Below, piece by piece: positions 1 to 7,015 of a stretch of DNA of 7,015 nt. Source of the stretch: an uncultured Bacilli bacterium (GTDB taxonomy: Bacteria; Bacillota_I; Bacilli_A; RF39; UBA660). The position numbers and the translations under genes were made by a program. The stretch is taken from contig CANQNA010000069.1 in NCBI GenBank assembly GCA_947625005.1, positions 1-7,015 on the forward strand, given 5' to 3'. The notes below the pieces were generated by a model. It saw only the letters and a program-made list of their open reading frames with translations, was not told where the DNA came from and searched no databases. The first letter of the stretch is position 1, and every line of letters begins with the position of its first letter.

Positions 1-62
1 AAATTTTGAATAATAATTAGACTTTTTTATGAGATTAACCTTTATAACTAAAAATACTTACA

Positions 63-99
63 TTTTGTAAAATTTATAATATTATTTATAAATTCAAAA
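63..99. repeat. Imperfect inverted repeat (AT-rich hairpin)
   Basis: The arms AATTTATAA (71-79) and TTATAAATT (86-94) are perfectly complementary around a six-base loop. Outside them TTTTG (63-67) pairs with CAAAA (95-99), leaving a three-base bulge at 68-70. This gives 14 pairs with only one G-C pair. No T-tract follows on either strand, so it is not a standard intrinsic terminator. In DNA this rich in A and T, such dyads can arise by chance. Confidence 0.35.
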
Positions 100-253
100 C
101 ATCTAATCTAGTAAAGAATTAATTTTTACTTTTTGTAATTTAAAAATAAAATAATAAAATTTTTTCTCCAAATTTTTTAATCTCATTAAAAATAGCATAA
201 ATATTTCTAAATTGTCTATACTTTTGACGGTGTTCGACAAAATAGGTGATGTA

Positions 254-283
254 ATGAAACCCAGTGTTTACAAATATAATTAA
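254..283 (+). CDS. Possible nine-residue leader peptide upstream of the flippase
   Basis: A tiny ORF reads MKPSVYKYN followed by TAA. Its ATG is preceded four bases away by AGGTGAT (244-250), the same ribosome-binding layout used by the 187-residue membrane-protein gene at 6458. It ends 16 bases before the flippase ATG, in a different frame, close enough for translational coupling. Its codons 2-5 overlap the 5' arm of a hairpin whose 3' arm covers the flippase ribosome binding site. The composition does not suggest an amino-acid attenuator. The ORF could easily be a chance match; translation is inferred only from the ribosome binding site. Confidence 0.3.
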   Translation: MKPSVYKYN

Positions 284-294
284 ATGAATTGGGT
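259..294 (+). promoter_or_regulatory. Candidate hairpin sequestering the flippase ribosome binding site
   Basis: ACCCAGT (259-265) can pair in RNA with ATTGGGT (288-294), giving seven pairs including one G-U, with a 22-base loop. The 3' arm overlaps GGGTGA (291-296), the only Shine-Dalgarno-like sequence for the ATG at 300. The 5' arm lies inside the possible leader peptide, so a ribosome there would open the stem. The arms are among the few GC-rich patches in the region. If transcription instead starts from the TATAAT at 275-280, the 5' arm would be absent from the message and the hairpin could not form. Confidence 0.28.
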
Positions 295-299
295 GAAAT

Positions 300-1572
300 A
301 TGAAGAATAAGTTTTTTCAAAGTACAATTATTTTACTAATTGGCTCTTTAGTTACAAAAGCTTTAGGTTTTTTTATAAAAATTATTTTTACTAGAATTAT
401 TGGTAGTGATGGAATTAATTTATACAGTTTAATTATGCCAACTTATTCTCTTTTAATAACTTTAGCCCAAATGGGTTTTCCTATAGCAATATCTAATTTA
501 GTTGCTAAAGGGGAAAAAACCAGTAAAAATATTTTATTTTCTATAATACCTATTAGTTTAATTATAAATTTAATTATTATTGTTTTAATATTTTTATTTG
601 CTCCTTATTTATCTAATACTCTTTTAAAAAATCCTGATACTTATTATCCTATTATTTCTATTGCTTTTGTTATTCCTTTTGTTTCTATTTCTAGTATTAT
701 AAGAGGTTATTTTTTTGGTAAACAAAGAATGATGCCTCATACTGTATCTAATATTATTGAACAAATTATAAGACTTTTAATTATAGTTTTATTACTACCA
801 AAATTTATGCATTATGGTAGTGTTGTAGGAGTTACTTTATTTATTTTATTTAATATTATTTCAGAAATCATTTCTATTGTAGTATTTTTGTTTTTTGCTC
901 CTAAAAGTTTTACTATAAAAAAAGAAGATTTAAAACCAGATTTAGGAACTGCTAAAGAAGTAATGAATATTAGTTTACCTAGTACAAGTAGTAGAATTAT
1001 TGGTAATATAGGCTTTTTCTTTGAACCTATAATTTTAACTAATCTGCTTTTATTTGTGGGATACTCTAGCAAATTTATTTTAAATGAATATGGAGTATAT
1101 AATGCTTATGTTATACCAGTTCTAACTATTCCCTCTTTTTTTATCATGGCTTTATCAACTGCTATAATTCCGGAAGTAAGCAAGTATGCTCATAATAAAA
1201 AAATGATTAGAAGAAGACTTATTCAAGCAATAAGTATATCTTTAATCATTGGATTTATTTCTAATATTTTAATTATGTTATTTCCTGAATTTATTTTAAA
1301 TACTTTATATAAAACAACAGAAGGTGTCGATTACATTAAATTTTTAGCTCCATTTTTTATTCTCTTTTATTTAGAAGGACCTTTAGTTAGTATTTTACAA
1401 GGTTTAAATGAAGCCAAATATTCGATGAAAGTTACTTTATTCGGAGTATTTATTAAATTACTTTTTATGGCAGGACTTAGTTTATTAAGAATTGGTATTT
1501 ATGGTTTAATAATCGCGGAAATTATTAATATTGGATTTGTAATATTCTTTAATTTAAAGAAAGTAATAAAAA

Positions 1573-1583
<11 letters not shown>
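300..1583 (+). CDS. SpoVB/MATE-like polysaccharide (lipid-linked sugar) flippase, MOP superfamily
   Basis: A 427-residue integral membrane protein with about 12 predicted helices and almost no soluble domain. The N-terminus has the SpoVB/YtgP-type pattern: a helix with GSLVTKALGFF, then the conserved loop TRIIGSDGINLYSLI and a helix containing QMGFPIAIS. Further family-like stretches are SSIIRGYFFGKQRMMPHT (about residues 129-146), the paired helix around residues 225-260, and YGVYNAYVIPVLTIPSFF with ALSTAIIPEVSKY. These proteins move lipid-linked precursors of cell wall or surface polysaccharide across the membrane. At 427 residues it is shorter than the roughly 500-residue, 14-helix SpoVB proteins, so one or two C-terminal helices may be missing. 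SpoVB acts in spore cortex synthesis in Bacillus, but nothing here shows sporulation, so I give no symbol; a vegetative wall or capsule flippase is equally likely. The ATG at 300 follows GGGTGA with short spacing. The gene ends in an 11-base tail-to-tail overlap with the small gene on the other strand, and no terminator is visible between them. Confidence 0.85.
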
Positions 1584-3047
<1,464 letters not shown>

Positions 3048-3091
3048 ATAAATTTTGGGAGTATTGACTATTCTAATTTTCCTAAAAAGAT

Positions 3092-3121
3092 AAAAAAGAA
3101 TCAAATTAAAGATTCTTTTTT
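3092..3121 (-). terminator. Intrinsic terminator of queA
   Basis: AAAAAAGAATC (3092-3102) and GATTCTTTTTT (3111-3121) form a perfect 11-pair stem with an eight-base loop. Read on the minus strand, the 3' arm runs into a T-rich tract. The queA stop codon (3106-3108) lies inside the loop and the 5' arm encodes the last residues of QueA. The stem has only two G-C pairs and is weak by usual standards, but its symmetry and placement match the terminator at 5884-5913. It may also work on the other strand. Confidence 0.65.
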
Positions 3122-4137
3122 TCAATAAACATAGCATCTCCAAAAGAGAAAAAACGATAATTATTTTTAACAGCTTCTTGATAAGCCTTTAAAATATATT
3201 CTTTAGTAGAAAAAGCACTTACTAACATTAAAAGCGTACTTTTAGGTAAATGAAAATTTGTAATAAGACAATCAATTGCTTTAAATTTAAAGCCTGGATA
3301 AATAAATATATCAGTATCTCCTTCACTTGCTACAAATTTTTCATTATTTTTTAAAATAGTTTCTAATACTCTAGTAGTGGTTGTACCTACTGAAATAATT
3401 CTCTTACCTTTTTCTTTAGTTTTATTTAAAATATCAGCAGATTCTTTTGTTAAAATATAATGTTCTGTATGCATTTTATGTTTAGTTACATCTTCTACAT
3501 TAACTGGTCTAAAAGTCCCTAAACCTACATGAAGAGTGACATGAACAATATTAATGCCTTTTCTTTTAATTGCCTCTAACAAATTTTCCGTAAAATGTAA
3601 TCCGGCGGTAGGTGCCGCAGCCGATCCTGGATTTTTGGCATAAATAGTTTGATATCTATTTTTATCTTGTAATTTTTCATGAATATAAGGAGGAAGAGGC
3701 ATTGTCCCTAATTTATCTAAAATTTCCATTAAAATTCCTTTATAATGTAATTGAACAATTGTTATACCCTCTCCTTTAAGTTCTTTAACTTCGGCTTGTA
3801 AATCTTCAGAAAAAGTAATAATAGTTCCTATTTTTAATCTTTTTTGAGGCTTGGATAAACATTCCCATAAATCATTACCTAATTCTTTTAAAAGTAATAA
3901 TTCGATAACAGCATTAGTTTCATTTTTAATTCCAATTAAACGAGCTGGAATAACTTTAGTATCATTTATAACTAAAGCATCTCCTTTATTTAAATAATTA
4001 ATAATATTTTTAAATTGGGAGTGAATAATTTTACCATCTTTTCTTAAAACCATTAATTTGCTAGCACTGCGATCTTTTAAAGGTGTTTGAGCAATTAAAT
4101 TTTCTGGTAAATAATAATTAAAATCAGCAGTTTTCAT
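3106..4137 (-). CDS. queA: S-adenosylmethionine:tRNA ribosyltransferase-isomerase
   Basis: QueA transfers and rearranges the ribosyl group of S-adenosylmethionine onto preQ1 at tRNA position 34, giving epoxyqueuosine, the step after Tgt. The 343-residue protein is full length and has all the conserved blocks: [15 protein letters not shown] with [10 protein letters not shown] at the N-terminus, NDTKVIPAR (58-66), [14 protein letters not shown] (170-183), [10 protein letters not shown] (203-212), [32 protein letters not shown] (293-309) and [10 protein letters not shown] near the end. The ATG lies one base after the stop of the secreted-protein gene. I see no Shine-Dalgarno sequence in front of it, so translation probably depends on coupling to that gene. 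A weak dyad (ATATAGA 4147-4153, TCTATAT 4161-4167) lies just upstream. The usual upstream partners ruvA and ruvB are absent here. A terminator separates queA from tgt. Confidence 0.97.
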   Translation of the reverse strand: MKTADFNYYLPENLIAQTPLKDRSASKLMVLRKDGKIIHSQFKNIINYLNKGDALVINDTKVIPARLIGIKNETNAVIELLLLKELGNDLWECLSKPQKRLKIGTIITFSEDLQAEVKELKGEGITIVQLHYKGILMEILDKLGTMPLPPYIHEKLQDKNRYQTIYAKNPGSAAAPTAGLHFTENLLEAIKRKGINIVHVTLHVGLGTFRPVNVEDVTKHKMHTEHYILTKESADILNKTKEKGKRIISVGTTTTRVLETILKNNEKFVASEGDTDIFIYPGFKFKAIDCLITNFHLPKSTLLMLVSAFSTKEYILKAYQEAVKNNYRFFSFGDAMFIEKKNL

Positions 4138-4138
4138 T

Positions 4139-5245
4139 TTATTTAGATATAGAACTTAAATCTATATTATTACTTAAAGAAGCATAAATATTATTTAAAT
4201 AATCTAGTACTTGAGTTGGGATAGTTTCTAAATTACCTAAAATACTAGTATATTCATCAATTAATGCTTTATCTTCTTCTGTTTTTATTCTAAATCCAAG
4301 TTCACTATTTTGGTCTGATATTATACCATATTCAGGATCTCTTCCAGTTCCTAATGGTTTAATTTTTAATGATGCTATAACATAATTATTATTATTTAAA
4401 ACTTCTATATAATTCTTTAATATTTCATCTAAAGACATTTCTTGATCTTTTGCTACTTGATAACTATTTCCATTAAATGAAATATAACAATTTGGTTTGT
4501 AGTTTATAGCTTCATAAGCATTTGGATAGGCTTCCTTTATAATATTTTGAGTATCTCTTTCTTCATAAAATTTTTGTAAATTTTTATCTACATTTATTAA
4601 ATAATTAATTTGATTATTAATTAAACTTTCTATAGTACTTAAATATTCTTCTTTATCTATTTCATCATTAGGAGTTTCAATTAATTTAAGTAATTTTTCG
4701 TTTACAACAAGAGGATTTCCTAAAATATTAGTGTATCCGTCAATTAATGCTTTATCTTCTTCTGTTTTTACTCTAAATCCAAACTCACTATTTTGATCTG
4801 ATATTATACCATATTCAGGATCTCTTCCAGTTCCTAATGGTTTAATTTTTAATGATTGAATTAATCTATTATTTTCTTTAATGCTTTCGATATATTCTTC
4901 TTCACTATTTAAAGGGTAAGATTGATCTAATTGATTACTAATTGTTTCATAAACATTAGGGTAAGCTTCTTTTATAATATTTTTTGAATCTTTTTCAGCA
5001 AAAAATTGTTTTAAATCAGCGATTGTGTGATTTAAATAATTTTGTTGTTCAGTATATAGTGTTTGTAAAATAACTAGTTTACTATTAATTTCTTGTTGAC
5101 TGTAAGAAATATTATTATTCGTACTTTCTGCATATGCAGGAACACTCAAAGAAGAAATTCCTAATATTAATGCTGTTAAATATGCAACTAATTTTTTTTC
5201 TCTTTTTTGATAATTTTTTTTACTATTTATTACTTTTTTTCTCAT
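4139..5245 (-). CDS. Secreted protein of unknown function with two internal repeats
   Basis: A 368-residue protein that I do not recognise. The N-terminus is a long, strongly basic signal peptide with a hydrophobic core at about residues 19-35 and a probable cleavage site after AYA (A39). There is no lipobox, LPxTG-type sorting motif or C-terminal helix, so the mature protein is probably released or loosely bound to the wall. The mature part has two repeat units. Each begins with a helical stretch ending NIIKEAYPN (residues 61-105 and 206-250, 21 of 45 identical). Each ends with a core starting [16 protein letters not shown] (131-177 and 292-338, 43 of 47 identical). The second unit carries about 16 extra residues between the two parts, including the only cysteine of the protein, C253. 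The mature part is acidic and rich in Asn, Glu and Ile. The ATG follows AAAGGG (5256-5261). The gene is transcribed from a divergent promoter shared with def, and its stop codon is one base from the queA start. Co-transcription with a tRNA-modification gene gives no clear functional clue. Confidence 0.85.
   Translation of the reverse strand: MRKKVINSKKNYQKREKKLVAYLTALILGISSLSVPAYAESTNNNISYSQQEINSKLVILQTLYTEQQNYLNHTIADLKQFFAEKDSKNIIKEAYPNVYETISNQLDQSYPLNSEEEYIESIKENNRLIQSLKIKPLGTGRDPEYGIISDQNSEFGFRVKTEEDKALIDGYTNILGNPLVVNEKLLKLIETPNDEIDKEEYLSTIESLINNQINYLINVDKNLQKFYEERDTQNIIKEAYPNAYEAINYKPNCYISFNGNSYQVAKDQEMSLDEILKNYIEVLNNNNYVIASLKIKPLGTGRDPEYGIISDQNSELGFRIKTEEDKALIDEYTSILGNLETIPTQVLDYLNNIYASLSNNIDLSSISK
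4232..4372 (-). repeat. Internal direct repeat, copy 2 (core of the second unit)
   Basis: Encodes residues 292-338 of the secreted protein. It matches the copy at 4715-4855 with nine mismatches in 141 bases, including a 60-base identical run at 4314-4373 that ends one base beyond the core. The spacing between copies is 483 bases, exactly 161 codons, so the frame is preserved. Confidence 0.95.
4496..4630 (-). repeat. Diverged direct repeat, copy 2 (helical part of the second unit)
   Basis: Encodes residues 206-250, matching residues 61-105 at 21 of 45 positions, with NIIKEAYPN fully shared. It is much less conserved than the core repeats of the same protein. Confidence 0.75.
4715..4855 (-). 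repeat. Internal direct repeat, copy 1 (core of the first unit)
   Basis: Encodes residues 131-177 of the secreted protein. The four amino-acid differences from copy 2 are F/L, V/I, G/E and N/S; most of the segment is also identical at silent positions. Confidence 0.95.
4931..5065 (-). repeat. Diverged direct repeat, copy 1 (helical part of the first unit)
   Basis: Encodes residues 61-105, the partner of residues 206-250. The shared motifs are QxNYL near the start and [14 protein letters not shown] near the end. Confidence 0.75.
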
Positions 5246-5270
5246 AAAAATTTTTCCCTTTCATCTGGAC

Positions 5271-5299
5271 ATTATAGCATATTTGCAATTTAATTGCAA
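5271..5299 (-). promoter_or_regulatory. Promoter of the secreted-protein/queA operon
   Basis: On the minus strand TTGCAA (5294-5299) is followed after 17 bases by the consensus -10 TATAAT (5271-5276), with TGC directly before it as an extended -10. The expected start point is about 18-20 bases upstream of the ATG at 5245, leaving the ribosome binding site at 5256-5261 in a short leader. It overlaps the def promoter almost completely. Confidence 0.8.
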
Positions 5300-5301
5300 A
5301 T
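5281..5301. promoter_or_regulatory. Perfect dyad, candidate operator between divergent promoters
   Basis: ATTTGCAATT (5281-5290) and AATTGCAAAT (5292-5301) are exact reverse complements around one central base at 5291. The dyad contains both -35 boxes and is centred exactly on the symmetry axis of the two promoters. It may be a repressor or activator site, or simply follow from two mirrored promoters with the same -35 sequence. No candidate regulator is encoded in the window. Confidence 0.55.
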
Positions 5302-5311
5302 TTGTTAAAAT
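5283..5311 (+). promoter_or_regulatory. Promoter of def
   Basis: TTGCAA (5283-5288), a 17-base spacer and TAAAAT (5306-5311), with TGT just before the -10 as an extended -10. The expected start near 5318 leaves a leader of about 14 bases that still includes GGAGG. This also argues against the TTG at 5302 as a start, because that codon lies inside the promoter. Confidence 0.75.
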
Positions 5312-5320
5312 ACTTACGTT

Positions 5321-5325
5321 GGAGG
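5321..5325 (+). promoter_or_regulatory. def ribosome binding site
   Basis: GGAGG lies six bases before the ATG at 5332 and decides the start in favour of that codon over the in-frame TTG at 5302, which would put this site inside the coding region. Confidence 0.85.
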
Positions 5326-5331
5326 TTGACT

Positions 5332-5883
5332 ATGAATCTACCAAATATCAAAATATTAGATGAAAAAGAAAAAATTTTACATACAAAAAGTACAGATGTA
5401 GAATTTCCTTTAGATAAATCTTTTAAAAAATTATTAAATGATTCTTTAGATTATTTAGAAATGAGTCAAATTGATGAATACATGGAAAAGTATAATTTAA
5501 GACCTGGTATGGGACTTTCTATGGTCCAACTTGGTATTCCTAAAAGAGCATTTGTTATTTCAGAAGAATTAGATGAGGGAGAATTTAGACGTTATATTTT
5601 AATAAACCCTAAAATTATCTCAGCAAGTGAAGAAATGATTTATGTAGGTGAAGGAGAAGGATGCTTAAGTGTTAATAGAGAAACCGAAGGGATTGTTCCA
5701 AGACATGCTAGAATTACTGTAGAAGCTTATGATGAAAATGGCAAAAAATTTAAAATTAGAGTCCGAGAAGATATAGCAGTAGCATTCCAACATGAACTTG
5801 ATCATTTAGATGGAATTTTATTTGTAGATAAAATAGATAAAAATAATCCTTTTAAGGATGCTGATATTATGAGAGAAATATAA
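5332..5883 (+). CDS. def: Peptide deformylase, type 2
   Basis: The enzyme removes the N-terminal formyl group from new proteins in the cytoplasm. From the ATG at 5332 it has 183 residues, the usual size of Gram-positive type 2 deformylases. All three motifs are present: GMGLSMVQ (59-66), EGCLS (109-113) and HELDH (154-158). These supply the metal ligands C111, H154 and H158 and the catalytic E155. The segment between motifs 1 and 2 (RAFVISEEL through YILINPKI) and the length also fit type 2. An upstream in-frame TTG at 5302 would add ten residues, but it falls within the promoter and the GGAGG site would then be coding. def often sits with fmt and other translation genes; here it stands alone, divergent from the secreted-protein/queA operon and convergent with a membrane-protein gene. 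Its stop codon directly abuts a shared terminator. Confidence 0.97.
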   Translation: MNLPNIKILDEKEKILHTKSTDVEFPLDKSFKKLLNDSLDYLEMSQIDEYMEKYNLRPGMGLSMVQLGIPKRAFVISEELDEGEFRRYILINPKIISASEEMIYVGEGEGCLSVNRETEGIVPRHARITVEAYDENGKKFKIRVREDIAVAFQHELDHLDGILFVDKIDKNNPFKDADIMREI

Positions 5884-5913
5884 AAAAACAAGAATTATTT
5901 TTTTCTTGTTTTT
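5884..5913. terminator. Bidirectional intrinsic terminator between def and the 187-residue membrane protein
   Basis: AAAAACAAGAA (5884-5894) and TTCTTGTTTTT (5903-5913) form a perfect 11-pair stem with an eight-base loop. It has T-rich ends on the plus strand and, by symmetry, on the minus strand. It begins one base after the def stop codon. On the minus strand its 5' arm encodes the last residues of the 187-residue protein and the loop holds that gene's stop codon (5895-5897). Two G-C pairs make it weak but well placed for two convergent genes. Confidence 0.7.
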
Positions 5914-6458
5914 CTTTTATTATCTTTTAAAATACGAGCTTCTGTTTCTGATAAACAAAGTATTCCATTTATGAAAAAGAAAAAAGCTAATATTAGGTTA
6001 ATATTTATTTGATTAAAATAAATTGTTAAAATACTTAAAACACCTATCATAGTAAATACACTTAAAGTTACGATATTAAAATACATTAAATTATTTTCTG
6101 ATTCACGATATTCAGTAATCTTAATCAATTTAACAATAACTAAAATTAAAATCCAAATTCCTAAAGAAATTGAAACTAAAATATTACTATTTAAATCTTT
6201 ATAAGCAAAGATGCTTGCCGCACTTAGGGCACAAGCCACAGCAATCCAAATATGTTCCATTTCTGAATATTTTCTTGTTAAAAAGCCTTCGCAAATTTTA
6301 ATTCCAAAATATATAATCATAATAGCACATAATAATTTATGAGGCTCTACTTTAATGGAAGCTGGAATTAAAAAGCTAAGAAATCCTAAAACGAATATCA
6401 AAGAACTGCAAATAAAATTTGTATAATCTTTTTGTTTTTTAGCCAACACCTTATTCAT
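5895..6458 (-). CDS. Six-helix membrane protein of unknown function (HdeD/DUF308-like)
   Basis: A 187-residue integral membrane protein. Hydrophobic segments lie at about residues 14-32, 41-60, 68-86, 92-113, 126-146 and 152-170, with short loops and a basic tail (KDNKRKTRKK). The evenly spaced six-helix layout with little else, and the pattern of a Pro in the first loop followed by a Gly-containing second helix, resembles the HdeD/DUF308 group. I base this on general character, not on a diagnostic motif, and no biochemical role can be assigned. The ATG follows AGGTGAT with four-base spacing. The gene lies 50 bases after smc on the same strand, but a good promoter fills that gap, so it can be expressed on its own. 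The usual gene after smc in Firmicutes is ftsY, not seen here. Its end overlaps the terminator shared with def. Confidence 0.8.
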   Translation of the reverse strand: MNKVLAKKQKDYTNFICSSLIFVLGFLSFLIPASIKVEPHKLLCAIMIIYFGIKICEGFLTRKYSEMEHIWIAVACALSAASIFAYKDLNSNILVSISLGIWILILVIVKLIKITEYRESENNLMYFNIVTLSVFTMIGVLSILTIYFNQININLILAFFFFINGILCLSETEARILKDNKRKTRKK

Positions 6459-6474
6459 ATTATCACCTATTTTA

Positions 6475-6503
6475 AATATAAAGTATTTAATTTAAAAAGT
6501 CAA
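6475..6503 (-). promoter_or_regulatory. Promoter of the 187-residue membrane-protein gene
   Basis: On the minus strand TTGACT (6498-6503), a 17-base spacer and TATATT (6475-6480) closely match a sigma-A promoter. The -35 box begins five bases after the smc stop codon. The predicted start would be about ten bases before the ATG, so the ribosome binding site AGGTGA (6463-6468) would lie at or very near the first base of the message. Confidence 0.65.
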
Positions 6504-6508
6504 ACACT

Positions 6509-7015
6509 TTATTCGATGTTATCTAAACGAACACTAACCAGTTTACTTACTCCACTTTCTTGCATTGTAATACCGTAAAGAGTTTGGGCATATTCCATTG
6601 TTCTTTTTTTGTGGGTTATAATAATAAATTGTGTTTTATCTTTATAATCTTTCAGATAATTACCAAATACATCAACGTTGGCTTCATCTAAAGCTGCTTC
6701 TACTTCATCTAATATACAAAAAGGTACTATTCTAATATTTAAGATAGAAAAAAGTAAAGCAATTGCAGTCAAAGTTTTTTCTCCGCCAGATAACATATTA
6801 ATTGTTTTTAAATTTTTCCCTGGAGGAGAAGCAATAATATCTACACCAGTATTTAATAAATCATTTTCATCAGTTAAAGTTAAATAACCTGTTCCTCCCT
6901 TAAATAATTTTTTGAATACTGTTTTAAATTCTTCATTGACTTTATTAAAAGTTGTTTTAAATTTCTCTTTCATAGTTTCATCTAATTCAGTAATAACATT
7001 TAGTAAATCATTTAT
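6509..7015 (-). CDS. smc: Chromosome segregation protein SMC, C-terminal part (runs off the window)
   Basis: The last 168 residues of SMC, the condensin ATPase that organises and segregates the chromosome with ScpA and ScpB. The frame stays open to position 7015, so the ATG at 6973 is internal; about 1,000 residues of a typical SMC lie outside. The visible part is the end of the coiled coil followed by the C-terminal half of the ABC head. It has the signature motif LSGGEK (6776-6793), Walker B with the D-loop (FCILDEVEAALDEAN), the H-loop histidine in IIITHKK, and the conserved ending TMQESGVSKLVSVRL. This ending is typical of bacterial SMC and not of SbcC or RecN. No terminator is seen after the stop codon, so some read-through into the membrane-protein gene is possible. 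Confidence 0.96.
   Translation of the reverse strand: MNDLLNVITELDETMKEKFKTTFNKVNEEFKTVFKKLFKGGTGYLTLTDENDLLNTGVDIIASPPGKNLKTINMLSGGEKTLTAIALLFSILNIRIVPFCILDEVEAALDEANVDVFGNYLKDYKDKTQFIIITHKKRTMEYAQTLYGITMQESGVSKLVSVRLDNIE

Larger units (their letters stand above)
1..299. other. AT-rich intergenic region upstream of the flippase gene
   Basis: No convincing protein gene lies here; the longest frames on either strand are about 30 codons and lack a ribosome binding site. The left half is almost pure A/T with stop codons in every frame. It contains an inverted repeat at 63-99. The right third is richer in G and C, with a partial dyad at 222-242, a -10-like TATACT at 217-222, a possible short leader ORF at 254-283, and a -10-like TATAAT at 275-280. 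What precedes position 1 is unknown, so the left edge may be the 3' untranslated part of an upstream gene. Confidence 0.6.

Noticed and set aside
107..196. Short minus-strand ORF in the left intergenic region, from the ATG at 196 to a stop near 103
   Set aside because: About 31 codons with no ribosome binding site and a composition expected from random A/T sequence.
812..1072. Minus-strand ORF of 86 codons inside the flippase gene
   Set aside because: It has no ribosome binding site or family resemblance, and the plus strand codes for well-conserved flippase segments here.
5302..5331. N-terminal extension of peptide deformylase from a TTG
   Set aside because: The TTG lies inside the promoter and the GGAGG site would become coding; the ATG at 5332 gives the normal family length.
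6678..6887. Plus-strand ORF of 69 codons opposite smc
   Set aside because: It is antisense to the highly conserved SMC head motifs and is a shadow of that coding sequence.
6971..6973. ATG as the start of a short 154-residue SMC-like protein
   Set aside because: The frame is open upstream to the window edge with coiled-coil-like sequence, so this is an internal methionine of a full smc gene.

Overview
The window is a very AT-rich stretch of bacterial chromosome carrying ordinary housekeeping genes plus several unrecognised ones. A SpoVB/MATE-type flippase, a type 2 peptide deformylase and an SMC condensin point to a Gram-positive (Firmicutes) lineage. The extreme AT bias, TAA as the stop codon of every gene whose end is visible, tryptophan encoded by TGG, and many tiny intergenic gaps suggest a small-genome Bacilli/Mollicutes-like relative that uses the standard code, such as an uncultivated gut lineage. 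That placement is inference.

Layout. Positions 1-299 hold no long gene. They contain AT-rich inverted repeats and, near the right edge, a possible nine-codon leader peptide and a hairpin that could cover the ribosome binding site of the next gene. A lipid-linked sugar flippase follows on the plus strand (300-1583). Its 3' end overlaps by 11 bases a convergent minus-strand unit made of tgt and a small membrane-anchored protein (1573-3001). Further right on the minus strand, a secreted two-repeat protein and queA form a tight pair (3106-5245, one base apart), closed by a hairpin terminator whose loop holds the queA stop codon. Peptide deformylase (def) is transcribed divergently from this pair (5332-5883). 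A bidirectional terminator separates def from a convergent six-helix membrane protein (5895-6458), which follows the 3' end of smc (6509 to the window edge).

How the genes work together. QueA and Tgt are consecutive steps of queuosine synthesis. Tgt inserts preQ1 at the tRNA wobble position and QueA then converts it to epoxyqueuosine. The two genes are neighbours as usual, but here a terminator and a candidate promoter lie between them. Their usual partners (ruvAB upstream, yajC-secDF downstream) are not seen; the positions next to queA and tgt are taken by a secreted repeat protein and a small anchored protein.

The most striking non-coding signal is the 57-base gap between the secreted-protein gene and def (from the def ATG it is 86 bases). 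Two sigma-A-like promoters, each with TTGCAA, a 17-base spacer and an extended -10, are interlocked around a perfect 10-base dyad, so that each -35 box lies in the other's spacer. The secreted protein is the least explained gene: one of its two internal repeat pairs is almost identical at the DNA level while the other has diverged. I see no mobile element, CRISPR array, tRNA or rRNA, and no clear evidence of an undescribed defence or mobile system.
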